Of a stretch of 64,000 nt of DNA, positions 9,148-18,526 are shown one piece after another (within the stretch, counting starts at the first letter, position 1; each line of letters begins with the position of its first letter). Origin of the DNA: CAWARU01 sp963805795 (GTDB taxonomy: Bacteria; Pseudomonadota; Gammaproteobacteria; UBA6186; Azoamicaceae); NCBI GenBank assembly GCA_963805795.1, contig CAWDVG010000001.1, forward strand, positions 1 to 64,000. Reading direction: 5' to 3'. The notes under the pieces are model-generated. The model was not told the DNA's origin. It saw only the letters and a program-made list of their open reading frames with translations, and did not search any database. The translations under genes and the position numbers were made by a program.

Positions 9148-12100
9148 ATGGATTTTACTGTGCCCCTAAGCAATACAGGCAGCATGTCCATTACCTTTTT
9201 AGATCCCTGCAGTTTAGATCCTGGCACTGATCCCAATTCTGTTAGAAAATTACTGAAAAGAGTAAAACCTTTGAGGGTTGCAAAACTCAAGAAAGATATT
9301 CAAAAAAACTTGCAGGCCACGCAAAGCAATAAGAATTCCGCAGTAACTACTGCGAAAAAGGAACATGATGACGATCCATTATGCAGGCAGCCTAATCCCA
9401 AAAAGACAATGGCAATGCCGGGCCCAAAAACACTAAAACCTATCCATATATTAACCGAGATCAACGCAGGTTCTTCAAAAAATCCAATTTCTGTAGCAAA
9501 TTTGCATTTTAATGCAGGCAATCATTCAGTATATATTGGTTCAGAAAAAGGACCTTATATTCAAATTAAAGCAACAGGTCGTGCACATTTTACTGGAAAC
9601 GAGATTGATTTAATCAAAGGAAAAATAGTAGGACTTAAAGGTGCAAGTATTACTTCGGCTAACAATATCAAAATCGGACGTTTGAATCAATACGATACGA
9701 TGCCTTCTGGCATTCTAAGTGGGGCCGAAGTGGTGTTAGACACGCATACAAAGATTTTGCTCGAGGCTTCCTATATTTTTGGTGAGACGGGGGTGGGTTT
9801 TCGAGTGGGGCAGATCGTTGATAATATTTCAGGCCATATTATCAGTGGGGGCGACGTCTGCCTTGATACTACTCAGTTTCACAATAGACTGCTAACGGAA
9901 CTGGTCAGTTTAGGTGGAAGAAGGGAAGATCACCCTTGCGCCAATATTTTTGAATCTTATAAGCGTTATGTAAGTAAAATGATTGCTAAAAGTGAACCTG
10001 CTTATTTGATGGCCGGCAAAGTTTTTGCCACGAATGCAGACATTGAAAACTTAGGTAGCTATATTCATTTCGATAGTTTTCAGGGTAATCGAAATGAGAG
10101 TGCACGCATCAAACATTTTATCGCCTATACAACATGGGTGCACGAAATGTTTTGTGGCCATGAATCTTATGGCCGTTGTCGATGGTATTATGCCTATAAA
10201 GTCACAAGCGATAAACTATATCAATCTGTTTTCAGTTCAAATACCAAACTCAATATTAAAAGTAAAAAGTTAAATTGTACAGGGAAAATTTCTGCACCGG
10301 AATTGAATCTTTCTCATTTTGACGAAGCGATTATCGGCCCTACAGAGGTTGAAGTTGAACTGCCTGCTCCTAAAAAATTCAAAACGATTATTCAATTGCC
10401 TGCTATCCAAAGTCCTCGCTATGAATATATAGCAGGAGTTTATTATTCAATATTACCAAAGCTATGTACAATGGTTCATCCCCCCGCGGTTATATTCAAC
10501 AGTGATGGTTTTTTAAGCCTCATGAGTTCTAAAATGAGCGCTTTTATGCCTGAAGACATGGAAGAAGAAACCTTAGTGAAAACCCTGTTGCACGAATTTG
10601 GAAAAGGATCCTTAGATAAAGATACGACTGATCCTGCCTTGATGCTCTATAAATTGTTGAACAATGCATGGAAGATGGTTAATACAGGATGCACTTCCTC
10701 CACTGGCCTTGACTATCACGGCAATCCCAAGTGGTATTCAAAATTAAATGATCCCCTACTGGTATACAAAGAAATGAATGTGGACGGGCAATTTAAATGT
10801 TGGCCTCATTTAATTGTTCCTCTGTCTTGGGACAATCCTAAACTAAGAGATGGAGCATTTGGCTTATTTTCTTCTGGGAATATTAATATCCGAGGAGCTA
10901 ACCGTCAAACATCCAAATTAATCATTACTGCCCATATCGATGCCAAAGGCATGGTGCGCTTTAGTAATATGAAAAGCCTTAAATTTCAAAAATTGCTTCA
11001 TGTCGAAAAGCGGTTGGTAGAAGACACTTTTATTACCGAATCCTGGGGAGGATTAAGAAGAAAAACGCAAAGTAATAAAAAAGAGGTCAGGATTGTTACC
11101 CCTCAATCTGGTAATCGGGTTGACGGCGAAGGGGTTTATATTAATAATGTTGGAAATGTCCATTTTAATGCTGCGGAAATAAACGCAGGCGACAAAGGCA
11201 TCACGGCAAAAAATGTTGATTCTATTATAGCAACAGCGGTAGATGCGACTAAGATGATATCCAAGCACTCCTCTGCAGAAAGTGTTGCTAATTACGCTGA
11301 ACATAATCAAAACATAATAGAGCATACGCTTGTTCCATCTCGTTTCCAAACTACAGGTCGGATTAATCTGCAAACAAATGACCAACAAGCCTATCATTCT
11401 GCCGAGATGTTAGCAAGGAAGGATATTGAACTGGATACAGGTAATGCGCTACTGTTGGGAGCTGCAACAGTTGCAGAAGAACAGCCAACGATGATGCAAT
11501 CAAAAACCTTTACCATTGCGGTTACGACAGGTAATGCAACACATGGCATTCCGGTTACCATGGTCTCTATGGAAGGACATATTCATTGTAAATCGGAGGG
11601 AACGATAGTCAATGTGGGAACCAAGATGTTAGCGAAGGAGGTTAGGCAAACTGCAGACAAGCAACTCACGATTGAACCTTTGAGACTAGAGGAAAACTAT
11701 CAAACCAGTGCTCGCGGATTTCGGGGGCTTAAGTATATTAATCAAAATAAAGATGAGCGACATGAGTCTGGTGTACTGGCGACTATGGTAGCGCAACAAT
11801 CCATTGCCTTAACTTCTAAAAAATCCAATATACTATTGATTGCCCCTCGTCTTTTTGCAGGAGATGTCATTCAATTTTCTGCTCCAAATGGAACCTTTTC
11901 TATCATACCGGCTTCTTTCCATCATGATGTCTCGATGCAAGAATTTTCTGTTGGGGTCAGTTTCTTTGGTTCCAAGGCGGTCGAAGCAGCCATGCAAAAA
12001 GATTTTAAAGAAGCGGCCAGAAGCTTATTAAGGGAATTCCCTTTGTTGGATAGTATAGAAAGGGATTTAAAATCTAAAGACACCGCAGATAAAATTGGCA

Positions 12101-15100
12101 ATGGTATGAGAACACTTTATTATGCTTATAAAGCATATAAAGATTTTGTCAAGAGCGATGATCTCCAGAAATTTATAGCCGGTCAAATTCCTACTGACGT
12201 CAATGTACGTTTTGGTACCAGCGAATCACATCATTTTTGGACGGAGTTGGCATTACCTTGGTTACAAGCAAAAACCATCATTGCAGATGCCAAAAATATC
12301 CAATCTACCGGTACCCAAGCGACTTGCGAAAACCTAACATTGAAAGCCACAGGGACTCTGAACCTGGATGCAGCCAAACAAGAATCTCATTCTGAAACCC
12401 ATAGCGCAGGCGTCACAGCGGGAGTGGATTGTTTGACAGGGGCTCCAAGCCTAGGCTTGGATTACAGTACCTCAGAAAACAAAGCCTTAGAATATATCAC
12501 CAGCCGCTTTAATGTATCAGGAACAACAACCTTAACTGCAGGCGGGAAATTAAGCTTACGAGGTACCTTAATCGAAACCCTTAAGGCTGTATTAGAAGCA
12601 GAGAGCATGGTACTTAAAACCGAACAAGATGAATCCCACGGTAGCCATTTTAGTGCCCATGCCTCTACCAAAGGTTCAGCGGGGTTTTCTGCCGGAAAAC
12701 ATGATAGAAAATTTGCTAAAGACCAAACCGGTATTCTTGCAAAAGAAACGTTAATAGCGAACATTAAAAAGGAGATTCACTTACTAGGCGCTGTTATCGA
12801 GGTAGGAACGAAGGCCAAACCTGTCCAAATCCAATTGCCAGATGGAAAAGCCGTTGCTTTTTATGAATTAGGGTTGACTGAAAATGGAGTATTAGGATTA
12901 CTAGGACTGAGCCCTGACAAGATATTAAAACAATTGCATGATCCTAAATGGGCTAAACTGCCCGAAGTTTCGACAGCCTTACAAAAACAGTTTGCTTTAG
13001 CGGTTTGGGATAGTACATTGCCAAAAACTTTACAAACAGAGCAAACACAGGGTTGGAGGAGACTTCTAAAGGATACTGCAGAGAGCTTAGCCATCGTCAC
13101 AAAAGAAATAGCGGAAAAAATTAAGAAAGAAGCTTTGGCCGAGTTTTTAATTTATAAACTAAAGAATCTAGATAAGCTTGATTTGCTGGATAGACTGGGT
13201 GGGCTGGATAAGCTGGAACGATTGGCTAAGCCAAACATAAATTTAGGGGCTCAAAACACTCAGGGAGCAGTAAAGCATGACATCGATATTTTAAATATCG
13301 CGGCTAAACTTAGTGGTTTGAATATTCGGCTTTGGAATGAAAAGGCAGAAGTTGTCGTCACACCAAAAACTGAGCATAGGCCCGCAGCTAATCTAGATAA
13401 AGTAGATAGTCCTCTAACAGCATATGCTCAAACGGGTACCGCTCATGCCACTAGTATTCAAATTAACACAAATGTCGGCGCTGCTAATACTGTCGCAGAA
13501 AAAGATATCCCTAACAACGTTCCTATATCTAGAACAAATAATCCTGTACTAGGATCCCATGACAAAACAACGAATGCAAAACCCAATAATACAGCCCAAA
13601 ACCAGAAACAGGTAAACACAAATATTGCAGAAGCTCCCAAAAACCAAAATCCCTCACTCAAAATTCTAAAAACTGAAGGATGTGGTGATTGCGCGTTTCA
13701 TGCGATATTTGGAAAATGGGACTCGAAGATTAAAAAAGTATTTTGCCCAACTGTGCCGCAAAAGAGAAAGAAACTGGCAAATGAGATTCTAAAATTGAAA
13801 TCACAAAGCCCTATGTTTCCACTTGTGGTCGCAGTTATACAAGAAATGTTAGACAACAACAAACCTTTGTTTGGTAAGCTGAAAACTGCTTATAAGCAAC
13901 ATGGCGCTCTAAATAAGCAATTATCTGAAACTGCCTGGAGAAAGTTGGAGGTTGCCTTAAAGAGCAATAAAACCACTGCCGAGTTTATTGCCATCGGCAG
14001 CCAAGACATAGATCATCTCAAAAATTTTAAACAACAATTCCAATATTGTTTGCGATTAGAGGGTGGAATATTACGTACTAACATTATCCCTTCGTTTGGT
14101 AACATCAATACACTATTTGAAGAGTACAACAGACAAACAAATGCCACATTTGATTTGGATAGATATATATTGCAAGACAAAACTGTGTTAATTGAATATG
14201 CAAAATATCTCCAAAAGATGGGCCAAATCCTATTGCCACACGAAGTGAATATTATTGCCTTTACATTTAACAAAAATATTAAATTTATTACCTATAATCG
14301 ACATCTCAGGAAATATACGGCTCCTGAAAACTTAAACCCTAAGGGCAAAGACCCAGTTGGAGTCAGTTTTAATGGCTTAAATCATTTTGAAAAGGTAGAG
14401 GGAGATTATATATTAGCTTTTGCTGAGGCGAATGCGGTGAATGCTTGCCCTAATGTGGATGTCGTGAACGTTAACTCTAATGCGAATGTAGTGGGCACTA
14501 ATCTTAAAGCAAATGCAGTGAACGCAAACAATCATGCAAGTGCGTCCATCAATGATGCCAAACAGTCTAAAGACACAGTGGAATCTAAAAACTTAAAAGA
14601 GTCAGGTGATTCAACAACTTCGAAACATTCCATGGATTTAAACAAATCGAAAGATGCAAATGAATCCAAGGCAACGAAGGACACCAATGAAATCAAGGCA
14701 AGGAAGGACGCCGATGGGACGCAAGATATTCAGATATATAAAACAATCACAATCGATCCCAAGGCCGATACTTTGAATCTAAAATATTCAGCCAAAACTA
14801 AACGCTGGTCAGTTTATCATTCTCAACCAGGTCTTGTGATGGCATCTGGCATTTATGGCAGCGATGTACTAGATAGAGAAACCAGTACAGAAATTGGTAT
14901 GAATGTGTCCAACAGTGATGTTGGTAACTTCTTTAACTCTGATGCTCCAAAAGCACCCACCGAAGGTGGCGGCGGCTCTGGTCCCGTCAGTGGTACGTTT
15001 GATGCAGATCTCCGATCATCAGAAAAAGAAAGGATCAACAGAGCAAGCGTTCTAGGGGCAATTACTCTAAATTCCCCCACCGTTTCTGGAGTCAATCAAG

Positions 15101-17124
15101 ATGGATCGCAAAAACAAGAAATGCTCGTGGATGAACAACATCATTACGGAGCTTTTGTCCCTACAGGAAACTCTGTAGAGATAGTCAATGATATGTCGCA
15201 AACAGCTACCAATGCGGCAACAACATTGAAAAATCTTGCTTTACCTAATGTTGGTTTAGGTAAAGCTAAAGATACAAAAGAAATAGCTGAGACTTCAAAA
15301 AATGCTAAAAAAACAGCTGACACATCGAAAACTTCAACAAGTTCAGCGAGTTCAGCAGGAACTAATGGAACTACAAGTGCGAAGGGAACCGCAGGTGCAA
15401 AGGGATCTGCAGGTGCTGGCAGTGGTACTAAGCAAAACACAAATGCTAACCGCACTGGGCTAAACCCCACTCATGGCACTTCTGGTTCCAGTGGTTCCGG
15501 ATCTACAGGTGGCTCCAGAACTAAAGGCAATGCATCAGGGCTTAAAAATAAAGCAAATAAAACTAAAACCGCTAATACTCCCAAAAAAAATGAAAATCGA
15601 CTCTTACAACATGATGACTCTGAGGAAATTTCATTATACCCCAGTAGAGATCAACTACAGGCCGCCCTCCTAAATTCCATTAAACCGACCCAAGGGAGCA
15701 AAGGTCATGGAACAGGAATATCATTTATTGGGACTGCGAATGCTGGTGAGTGCACCACAAATGTAGGTGAGCGATTCGATTCACGAAAAAAACCTAAAGC
15801 ACTTACTTCTCAGGATTTGGATGCTGTTTTCCCAACAAGAGTTATTGCAAGAGATAGATATGCCCCGCAAGGGACAACTAATGTGGATTTAAGAATGCCT
15901 AAAGGATTAGATTCATGGTCATATAACCCATCATTGAATACGATAAAATTGGGGACGCCAAAATCTAACCAATCTAGTTGGCTAGGAATGTTTTGGAGAT
16001 CTTTAAATGGTGAAAGGGGTGATGAAATTATTGCATTCCAAAAACGCAATAGAGAACGCGGATATTGGGGACCAAAATTTGCTGCAGTTAGTGATACTTT
16101 TTGTGAAGGATATCGGAAATCGCGCCAGATAGTCAGTACACCAGTAGATTACAGTCCTTCTACGGTATTTGAGCATCCTACCTCTTATAAATTTATCAAT
16201 GATTGGATAAGCCCCATTGGGAAAGGAATTGAAAATTTTAGAAATAATTTCATAAATGGAGCTCTAAACCCATTTCAAACGCTTTCGGGTTTAGGAACGG
16301 GATTAGGCACCTTAATTTGGGATGCAAGCGGATTTGGTAGCCAAGTATGTTTTAGAACTTGTACTGAGGGTTCTAGGATTAGGAATCGAGCAAGAGCTGA
16401 AGCGTTTGTTCATGAATGGAATAGATTTGCTAATGGAGATGTATCGACTCGAATGGAAATGGGAACAGAATATACTACAAGTTTAGTTTTTGCTTTTGCT
16501 GGTGCAGGCACGGCGGCGAAACCTGGTGGAGTTTGCATGGCTGTTAAGAAAAATACACATTCTTATAATATTTCAAAGAATACTATTGAGCCTATAATTG
16601 AATCTGACCTCGTTTATCGGACATTAAACAAAATTGCTCCAGAGAACAATTTTTTGATAGGATATGAACGATTTAAGAACAGAAATAGAGTTATTACACT
16701 TGACCCACAAAATATCAAATTTAGCCAAACATCGATAAGTGATGTCGGCTATTGGGTAGATAGAATGCGGTTAGAAGGATGGAAGTGCCCTGCAATTGAT
16801 ATTGTTCGTTTGGAGAATGGTTCTTTCGTGTCCCTTGACAATACTAGGCTATTTGCTGCAAGCTTAACAGGAACGCCTGTTAGGGCAGTGGTGAGATCAT
16901 CAACTGAGCCACTTTCTACATTAATGAAAAAGAGGTTTAAAACTAAGCAAGATGGAGTACCAAACATTTGGGGTGAAGCAATGGAATTTAGAGTAAACAA
17001 ACAAAATGCTGGTTATAGACAAGCAAATCCAGAGGGTAGCAATTATATTGGCATTAGTGAAATGATTGATGTTCCCTTTCCAGCGAATTCATTAACAATA
17101 AAATCAAGTCCAGTTAATAAATAG
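9148..17124 (+). CDS. Giant haemagglutinin-like polymorphic toxin with internal OTU protease domain and ParB-like C-terminal toxin tip
   Basis: A 2658-codon frame. Residues of about 110-1250 are haemagglutinin/adhesin-type beta repeats, followed by a Leu-Asp heptad stretch (about 1343-1360). An OTU-type cysteine protease spans about 1508-1750: EGCGDCAFHAIFGKWD carries the Cys and NGLNHFEKV the His. Lys/Ser-rich and Gly/Ser/Thr-rich linkers lead to DDSEEISLYP near residue 2157, where module exchange appears to occur. The last 130 residues (KFSQTSISD..., DIVRLENGSFVSLDNTRLFAA) resemble the ParB-like toxin domain of contact-dependent and other polymorphic toxins, probably a nuclease. An immunity gene follows 13 bases downstream. 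The ATG at 9148 has no good ribosome binding site and follows 81 open codons without a start, so the 5' end may be truncated and expression is uncertain. Confidence 0.8.
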   Translation: MDFTVPLSNTGSMSITFLDPCSLDPGTDPNSVRKLLKRVKPLRVAKLKKDIQKNLQATQSNKNSAVTTAKKEHDDDPLCRQPNPKKTMAMPGPKTLKPIHILTEINAGSSKNPISVANLHFNAGNHSVYIGSEKGPYIQIKATGRAHFTGNEIDLIKGKIVGLKGASITSANNIKIGRLNQYDTMPSGILSGAEVVLDTHTKILLEASYIFGETGVGFRVGQIVDNISGHIISGGDVCLDTTQFHNRLLTELVSLGGRREDHPCANIFESYKRYVSKMIAKSEPAYLMAGKVFATNADIENLGSYIHFDSFQGNRNESARIKHFIAYTTWVHEMFCGHESYGRCRWYYAYKVTSDKLYQSVFSSNTKLNIKSKKLNCTGKISAPELNLSHFDEAIIGPTEVEVELPAPKKFKTIIQLPAIQSPRYEYIAGVYYSILPKLCTMVHPPAVIFNSDGFLSLMSSKMSAFMPEDMEEETLVKTLLHEFGKGSLDKDTTDPALMLYKLLNNAWKMVNTGCTSSTGLDYHGNPKWYSKLNDPLLVYKEMNVDGQFKCWPHLIVPLSWDNPKLRDGAFGLFSSGNINIRGANRQTSKLIITAHIDAKGMVRFSNMKSLKFQKLLHVEKRLVEDTFITESWGGLRRKTQSNKKEVRIVTPQSGNRVDGEGVYINNVGNVHFNAAEINAGDKGITAKNVDSIIATAVDATKMISKHSSAESVANYAEHNQNIIEHTLVPSRFQTTGRINLQTNDQQAYHSAEMLARKDIELDTGNALLLGAATVAEEQPTMMQSKTFTIAVTTGNATHGIPVTMVSMEGHIHCKSEGTIVNVGTKMLAKEVRQTADKQLTIEPLRLEENYQTSARGFRGLKYINQNKDERHESGVLATMVAQQSIALTSKKSNILLIAPRLFAGDVIQFSAPNGTFSIIPASFHHDVSMQEFSVGVSFFGSKAVEAAMQKDFKEAARSLLREFPLLDSIERDLKSKDTADKIGNGMRTLYYAYKAYKDFVKSDDLQKFIAGQIPTDVNVRFGTSESHHFWTELALPWLQAKTIIADAKNIQSTGTQATCENLTLKATGTLNLDAAKQESHSETHSAGVTAGVDCLTGAPSLGLDYSTSENKALEYITSRFNVSGTTTLTAGGKLSLRGTLIETLKAVLEAESMVLKTEQDESHGSHFSAHASTKGSAGFSAGKHDRKFAKDQTGILAKETLIANIKKEIHLLGAVIEVGTKAKPVQIQLPDGKAVAFYELGLTENGVLGLLGLSPDKILKQLHDPKWAKLPEVSTALQKQFALAVWDSTLPKTLQTEQTQGWRRLLKDTAESLAIVTKEIAEKIKKEALAEFLIYKLKNLDKLDLLDRLGGLDKLERLAKPNINLGAQNTQGAVKHDIDILNIAAKLSGLNIRLWNEKAEVVVTPKTEHRPAANLDKVDSPLTAYAQTGTAHATSIQINTNVGAANTVAEKDIPNNVPISRTNNPVLGSHDKTTNAKPNNTAQNQKQVNTNIAEAPKNQNPSLKILKTEGCGDCAFHAIFGKWDSKIKKVFCPTVPQKRKKLANEILKLKSQSPMFPLVVAVIQEMLDNNKPLFGKLKTAYKQHGALNKQLSETAWRKLEVALKSNKTTAEFIAIGSQDIDHLKNFKQQFQYCLRLEGGILRTNIIPSFGNINTLFEEYNRQTNATFDLDRYILQDKTVLIEYAKYLQKMGQILLPHEVNIIAFTFNKNIKFITYNRHLRKYTAPENLNPKGKDPVGVSFNGLNHFEKVEGDYILAFAEANAVNACPNVDVVNVNSNANVVGTNLKANAVNANNHASASINDAKQSKDTVESKNLKESGDSTTSKHSMDLNKSKDANESKATKDTNEIKARKDADGTQDIQIYKTITIDPKADTLNLKYSAKTKRWSVYHSQPGLVMASGIYGSDVLDRETSTEIGMNVSNSDVGNFFNSDAPKAPTEGGGGSGPVSGTFDADLRSSEKERINRASVLGAITLNSPTVSGVNQDGSQKQEMLVDEQHHYGAFVPTGNSVEIVNDMSQTATNAATTLKNLALPNVGLGKAKDTKEIAETSKNAKKTADTSKTSTSSASSAGTNGTTSAKGTAGAKGSAGAGSGTKQNTNANRTGLNPTHGTSGSSGSGSTGGSRTKGNASGLKNKANKTKTANTPKKNENRLLQHDDSEEISLYPSRDQLQAALLNSIKPTQGSKGHGTGISFIGTANAGECTTNVGERFDSRKKPKALTSQDLDAVFPTRVIARDRYAPQGTTNVDLRMPKGLDSWSYNPSLNTIKLGTPKSNQSSWLGMFWRSLNGERGDEIIAFQKRNRERGYWGPKFAAVSDTFCEGYRKSRQIVSTPVDYSPSTVFEHPTSYKFINDWISPIGKGIENFRNNFINGALNPFQTLSGLGTGLGTLIWDASGFGSQVCFRTCTEGSRIRNRARAEAFVHEWNRFANGDVSTRMEMGTEYTTSLVFAFAGAGTAAKPGGVCMAVKKNTHSYNISKNTIEPIIESDLVYRTLNKIAPENNFLIGYERFKNRNRVITLDPQNIKFSQTSISDVGYWVDRMRLEGWKCPAIDIVRLENGSFVSLDNTRLFAASLTGTPVRAVVRSSTEPLSTLMKKRFKTKQDGVPNIWGEAMEFRVNKQNAGYRQANPEGSNYIGISEMIDVPFPANSLTIKSSPVNK
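15610..15644 (+). repeat. 35-bp toxin-module junction, copy inside the giant gene
   Basis: This segment is identical over all 35 bases to 19732-19766. Here it encodes HDDSEEISLYP in frame, between the Gly/Ser linker and the variable C-terminal toxin region. By analogy with CdiA and Rhs proteins, it probably marks the border at which C-terminal modules recombine. Confidence 0.75.
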
Positions 17125-17137
17125 TTGGAGAATATCA

Positions 17138-17494
17138 ATGGTTGAATTATTGGATCCCTCAGATTGCCCATCTTGGGTTAAATATCCTGAGAGCTTTTTA
17201 AAACTATTGAAAAGTAAACAACATATTTTTTTACCTTGGTACTTATTCGATGAAGCGGATGATATCGTAATTCGATGGAAGGGGCTTGAAGAAAACTATC
17301 CGAAAAGAAAATTATTTCCTTTTGCAAGGCGGGATGATAATGATGATATAGCTTGCTGGGAAGAAAGCTTGCCCGGGAAAGTGGTTGTTATTCATGATTT
17401 TGATCCTGCGGCATGGGAGCAAAGAAAAGTTTTCGATAGCTTTGAGGATTGGTATCAATTTGCCCTGTCACTGAGAGAAGAAGATGAAGATTAA
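17138..17494 (+). CDS. Probable immunity protein, SMI1/KNR4 (SUKH)-like
   Basis: A 118-aa acidic protein starting 13 bases after the toxin stop codon. The pattern PFARRDDNDDIACW, then KVVVIHDF, then FDSFEDWYQFAL is what I associate with the SMI1/KNR4 or SUKH-like immunity fold (PFA-DNG-D, beta strands, SF..W). Position directly behind a polymorphic-toxin tip supports an immunity role against the ParB-like domain. It overlaps the next gene by 11 bases, so the two are probably translationally coupled. The family call rests on motif memory, not on a search. Confidence 0.7.
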   Translation: MVELLDPSDCPSWVKYPESFLKLLKSKQHIFLPWYLFDEADDIVIRWKGLEENYPKRKLFPFARRDDNDDIACWEESLPGKVVVIHDFDPAAWEQRKVFDSFEDWYQFALSLREEDED

Positions 17495-18038
17495 TCTCAC
17501 CTATCTAAGTAAAATGGTCTCTCATGCACTAAGACATGAGCCCTGGCTATATGAGTTAGAATTAGACGAAGAGGGGTGGGTGCCATTAAACTCGCTTTTG
17601 ATGTCTTTAAAAGCAAGCGATCCACTACTTCAAAATTTAGAAGTTAAAGATATTGAAAGAATGGTATTCGAGTCTCAAAAGAAAAGGCATGAAATAAAAG
17701 ATAATAAGATTAGAGCATTATATGGACATTCTATTCCAGGCAAATTGCTCAAAACACCTATGGACCCACCAGTGATTCTATATCATGGGACAAGTCCTTG
17801 TAATATTGACTCTATTCGTTCCGTTGGACTACTTCCAATGAATCGGCAGTATGTACATTTTTCTGAAACTGAATCATTAGCACTAGAGGTAGGGAGAAGG
17901 AAGAGCCCTTACCCCATTATTTTAAAGATCTTTGCTAAAAAGGCCCAAGAAAATGGGGTTCATTTCTATCGTGGAAATGAATTTGTATGGTTGGCAGATA
18001 AGGTCACAAGTGAGTTTATTTGCTTTGACAATAATTGA
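17484..18038 (+). CDS. kptA: RNA 2'-phosphotransferase, Tpt1/KptA family
   Basis: 184 aa, full family length. The N-terminal winged-helix half has LSKMVSHALRHEP with the Arg-His pair at residues 17-18, and IRALYGHSIPG. The ADP-ribosyltransferase-like half has LYHGTSPCNIDSIRSVGLL, then RQYVHFSE, VGRRKSPYPIIL and FVWLADKV. Family enzymes remove an internal RNA 2'-phosphate using NAD, giving ADP-ribose 1'',2''-cyclic phosphate. All recognisable blocks are present, so the enzyme may be active. The start overlaps the immunity gene by 11 bases (ATGAAGATTAA), placing it in the toxin-immunity cassette. A role in repairing or modifying RNA damaged by the toxin is inference only. Confidence 0.85.
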   Translation: MKINLTYLSKMVSHALRHEPWLYELELDEEGWVPLNSLLMSLKASDPLLQNLEVKDIERMVFESQKKRHEIKDNKIRALYGHSIPGKLLKTPMDPPVILYHGTSPCNIDSIRSVGLLPMNRQYVHFSETESLALEVGRRKSPYPIILKIFAKKAQENGVHFYRGNEFVWLADKVTSEFICFDNN

Positions 18039-18103
18039 AACTCAATGTTACTATCCGACTAAAGGGGAACTGAAATAATTTACGGAGAAGCTATGAAGAA
18101 CAA

Positions 18104-18232
18104 ATGATATATACAAGAAAAATGTTTGGTATTGAATTAAAAACAAGATTGCAGCAAAGACAAGATATTTTTGAAATGGCTTACAACATAGGGGGCTTGC
18201 TGGACTTATTGGATATATTTGGAATATACTAA
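18104..18232 (+). CDS. Small ORF, possible immunity-protein remnant
   Basis: A 42-codon frame (MIYTRKMFGIELKTRLQQRQ, then DIFEMAYNIGGLLDLLDIFGIY) in the degraded zone behind kptA. The helical, Leu-rich sequence looks like a piece of a small immunity-type protein, but I do not recognise a family. It is followed by a toxin-like fragment in another frame, so it is probably debris from an earlier toxin/immunity cassette. Confidence 0.3.
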   Translation: MIYTRKMFGIELKTRLQQRQDIFEMAYNIGGLLDLLDIFGIY

Positions 18233-18241
18233 TGATATTGA

Positions 18242-18397
18242 TATGCGTCTTTTAACGTCGGGGTACCAAAACACATTCTGTTAAAAAAAGGAGCACCTCA
18301 GTCAGCATTGTTAGAGGAATTTTTGCATGGTACTCAAACAAATTTAGGGCTGCTAGAAAAATATGGTGCTCACTTCCATCTTTCCCTGAATATTTAA
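18242..18397 (+). pseudogene. Remnant of another polymorphic-toxin C-terminus
   Basis: An open 51-codon frame between stops with no start codon. It reads KHILLKKGAPQSALLEEFLH, then GTQTNLGLLEKYG. The GAPQSALLEEFLHGTQ-LG pattern resembles the end of toxin tips found at the C-terminus of Rhs and haemagglutinin proteins, possibly a metal-dependent fold with an E-x-x-H-like element. It has no N-terminal context here, so it is a leftover of a displaced tip. The family call is low confidence. Confidence 0.35.
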
Positions 18398-18526
18398 GCT
18401 TTTTTGTCATTTCTTGAATAATATATTAAAGGTAATCGTTCAGGGCGGCTGACGTCGCCCATCCTCTAAAATGTAGGCGCTGCCCGGAAGTACATATTAA
18501 GATTGAGCCAATACATCAAGAGTTAG

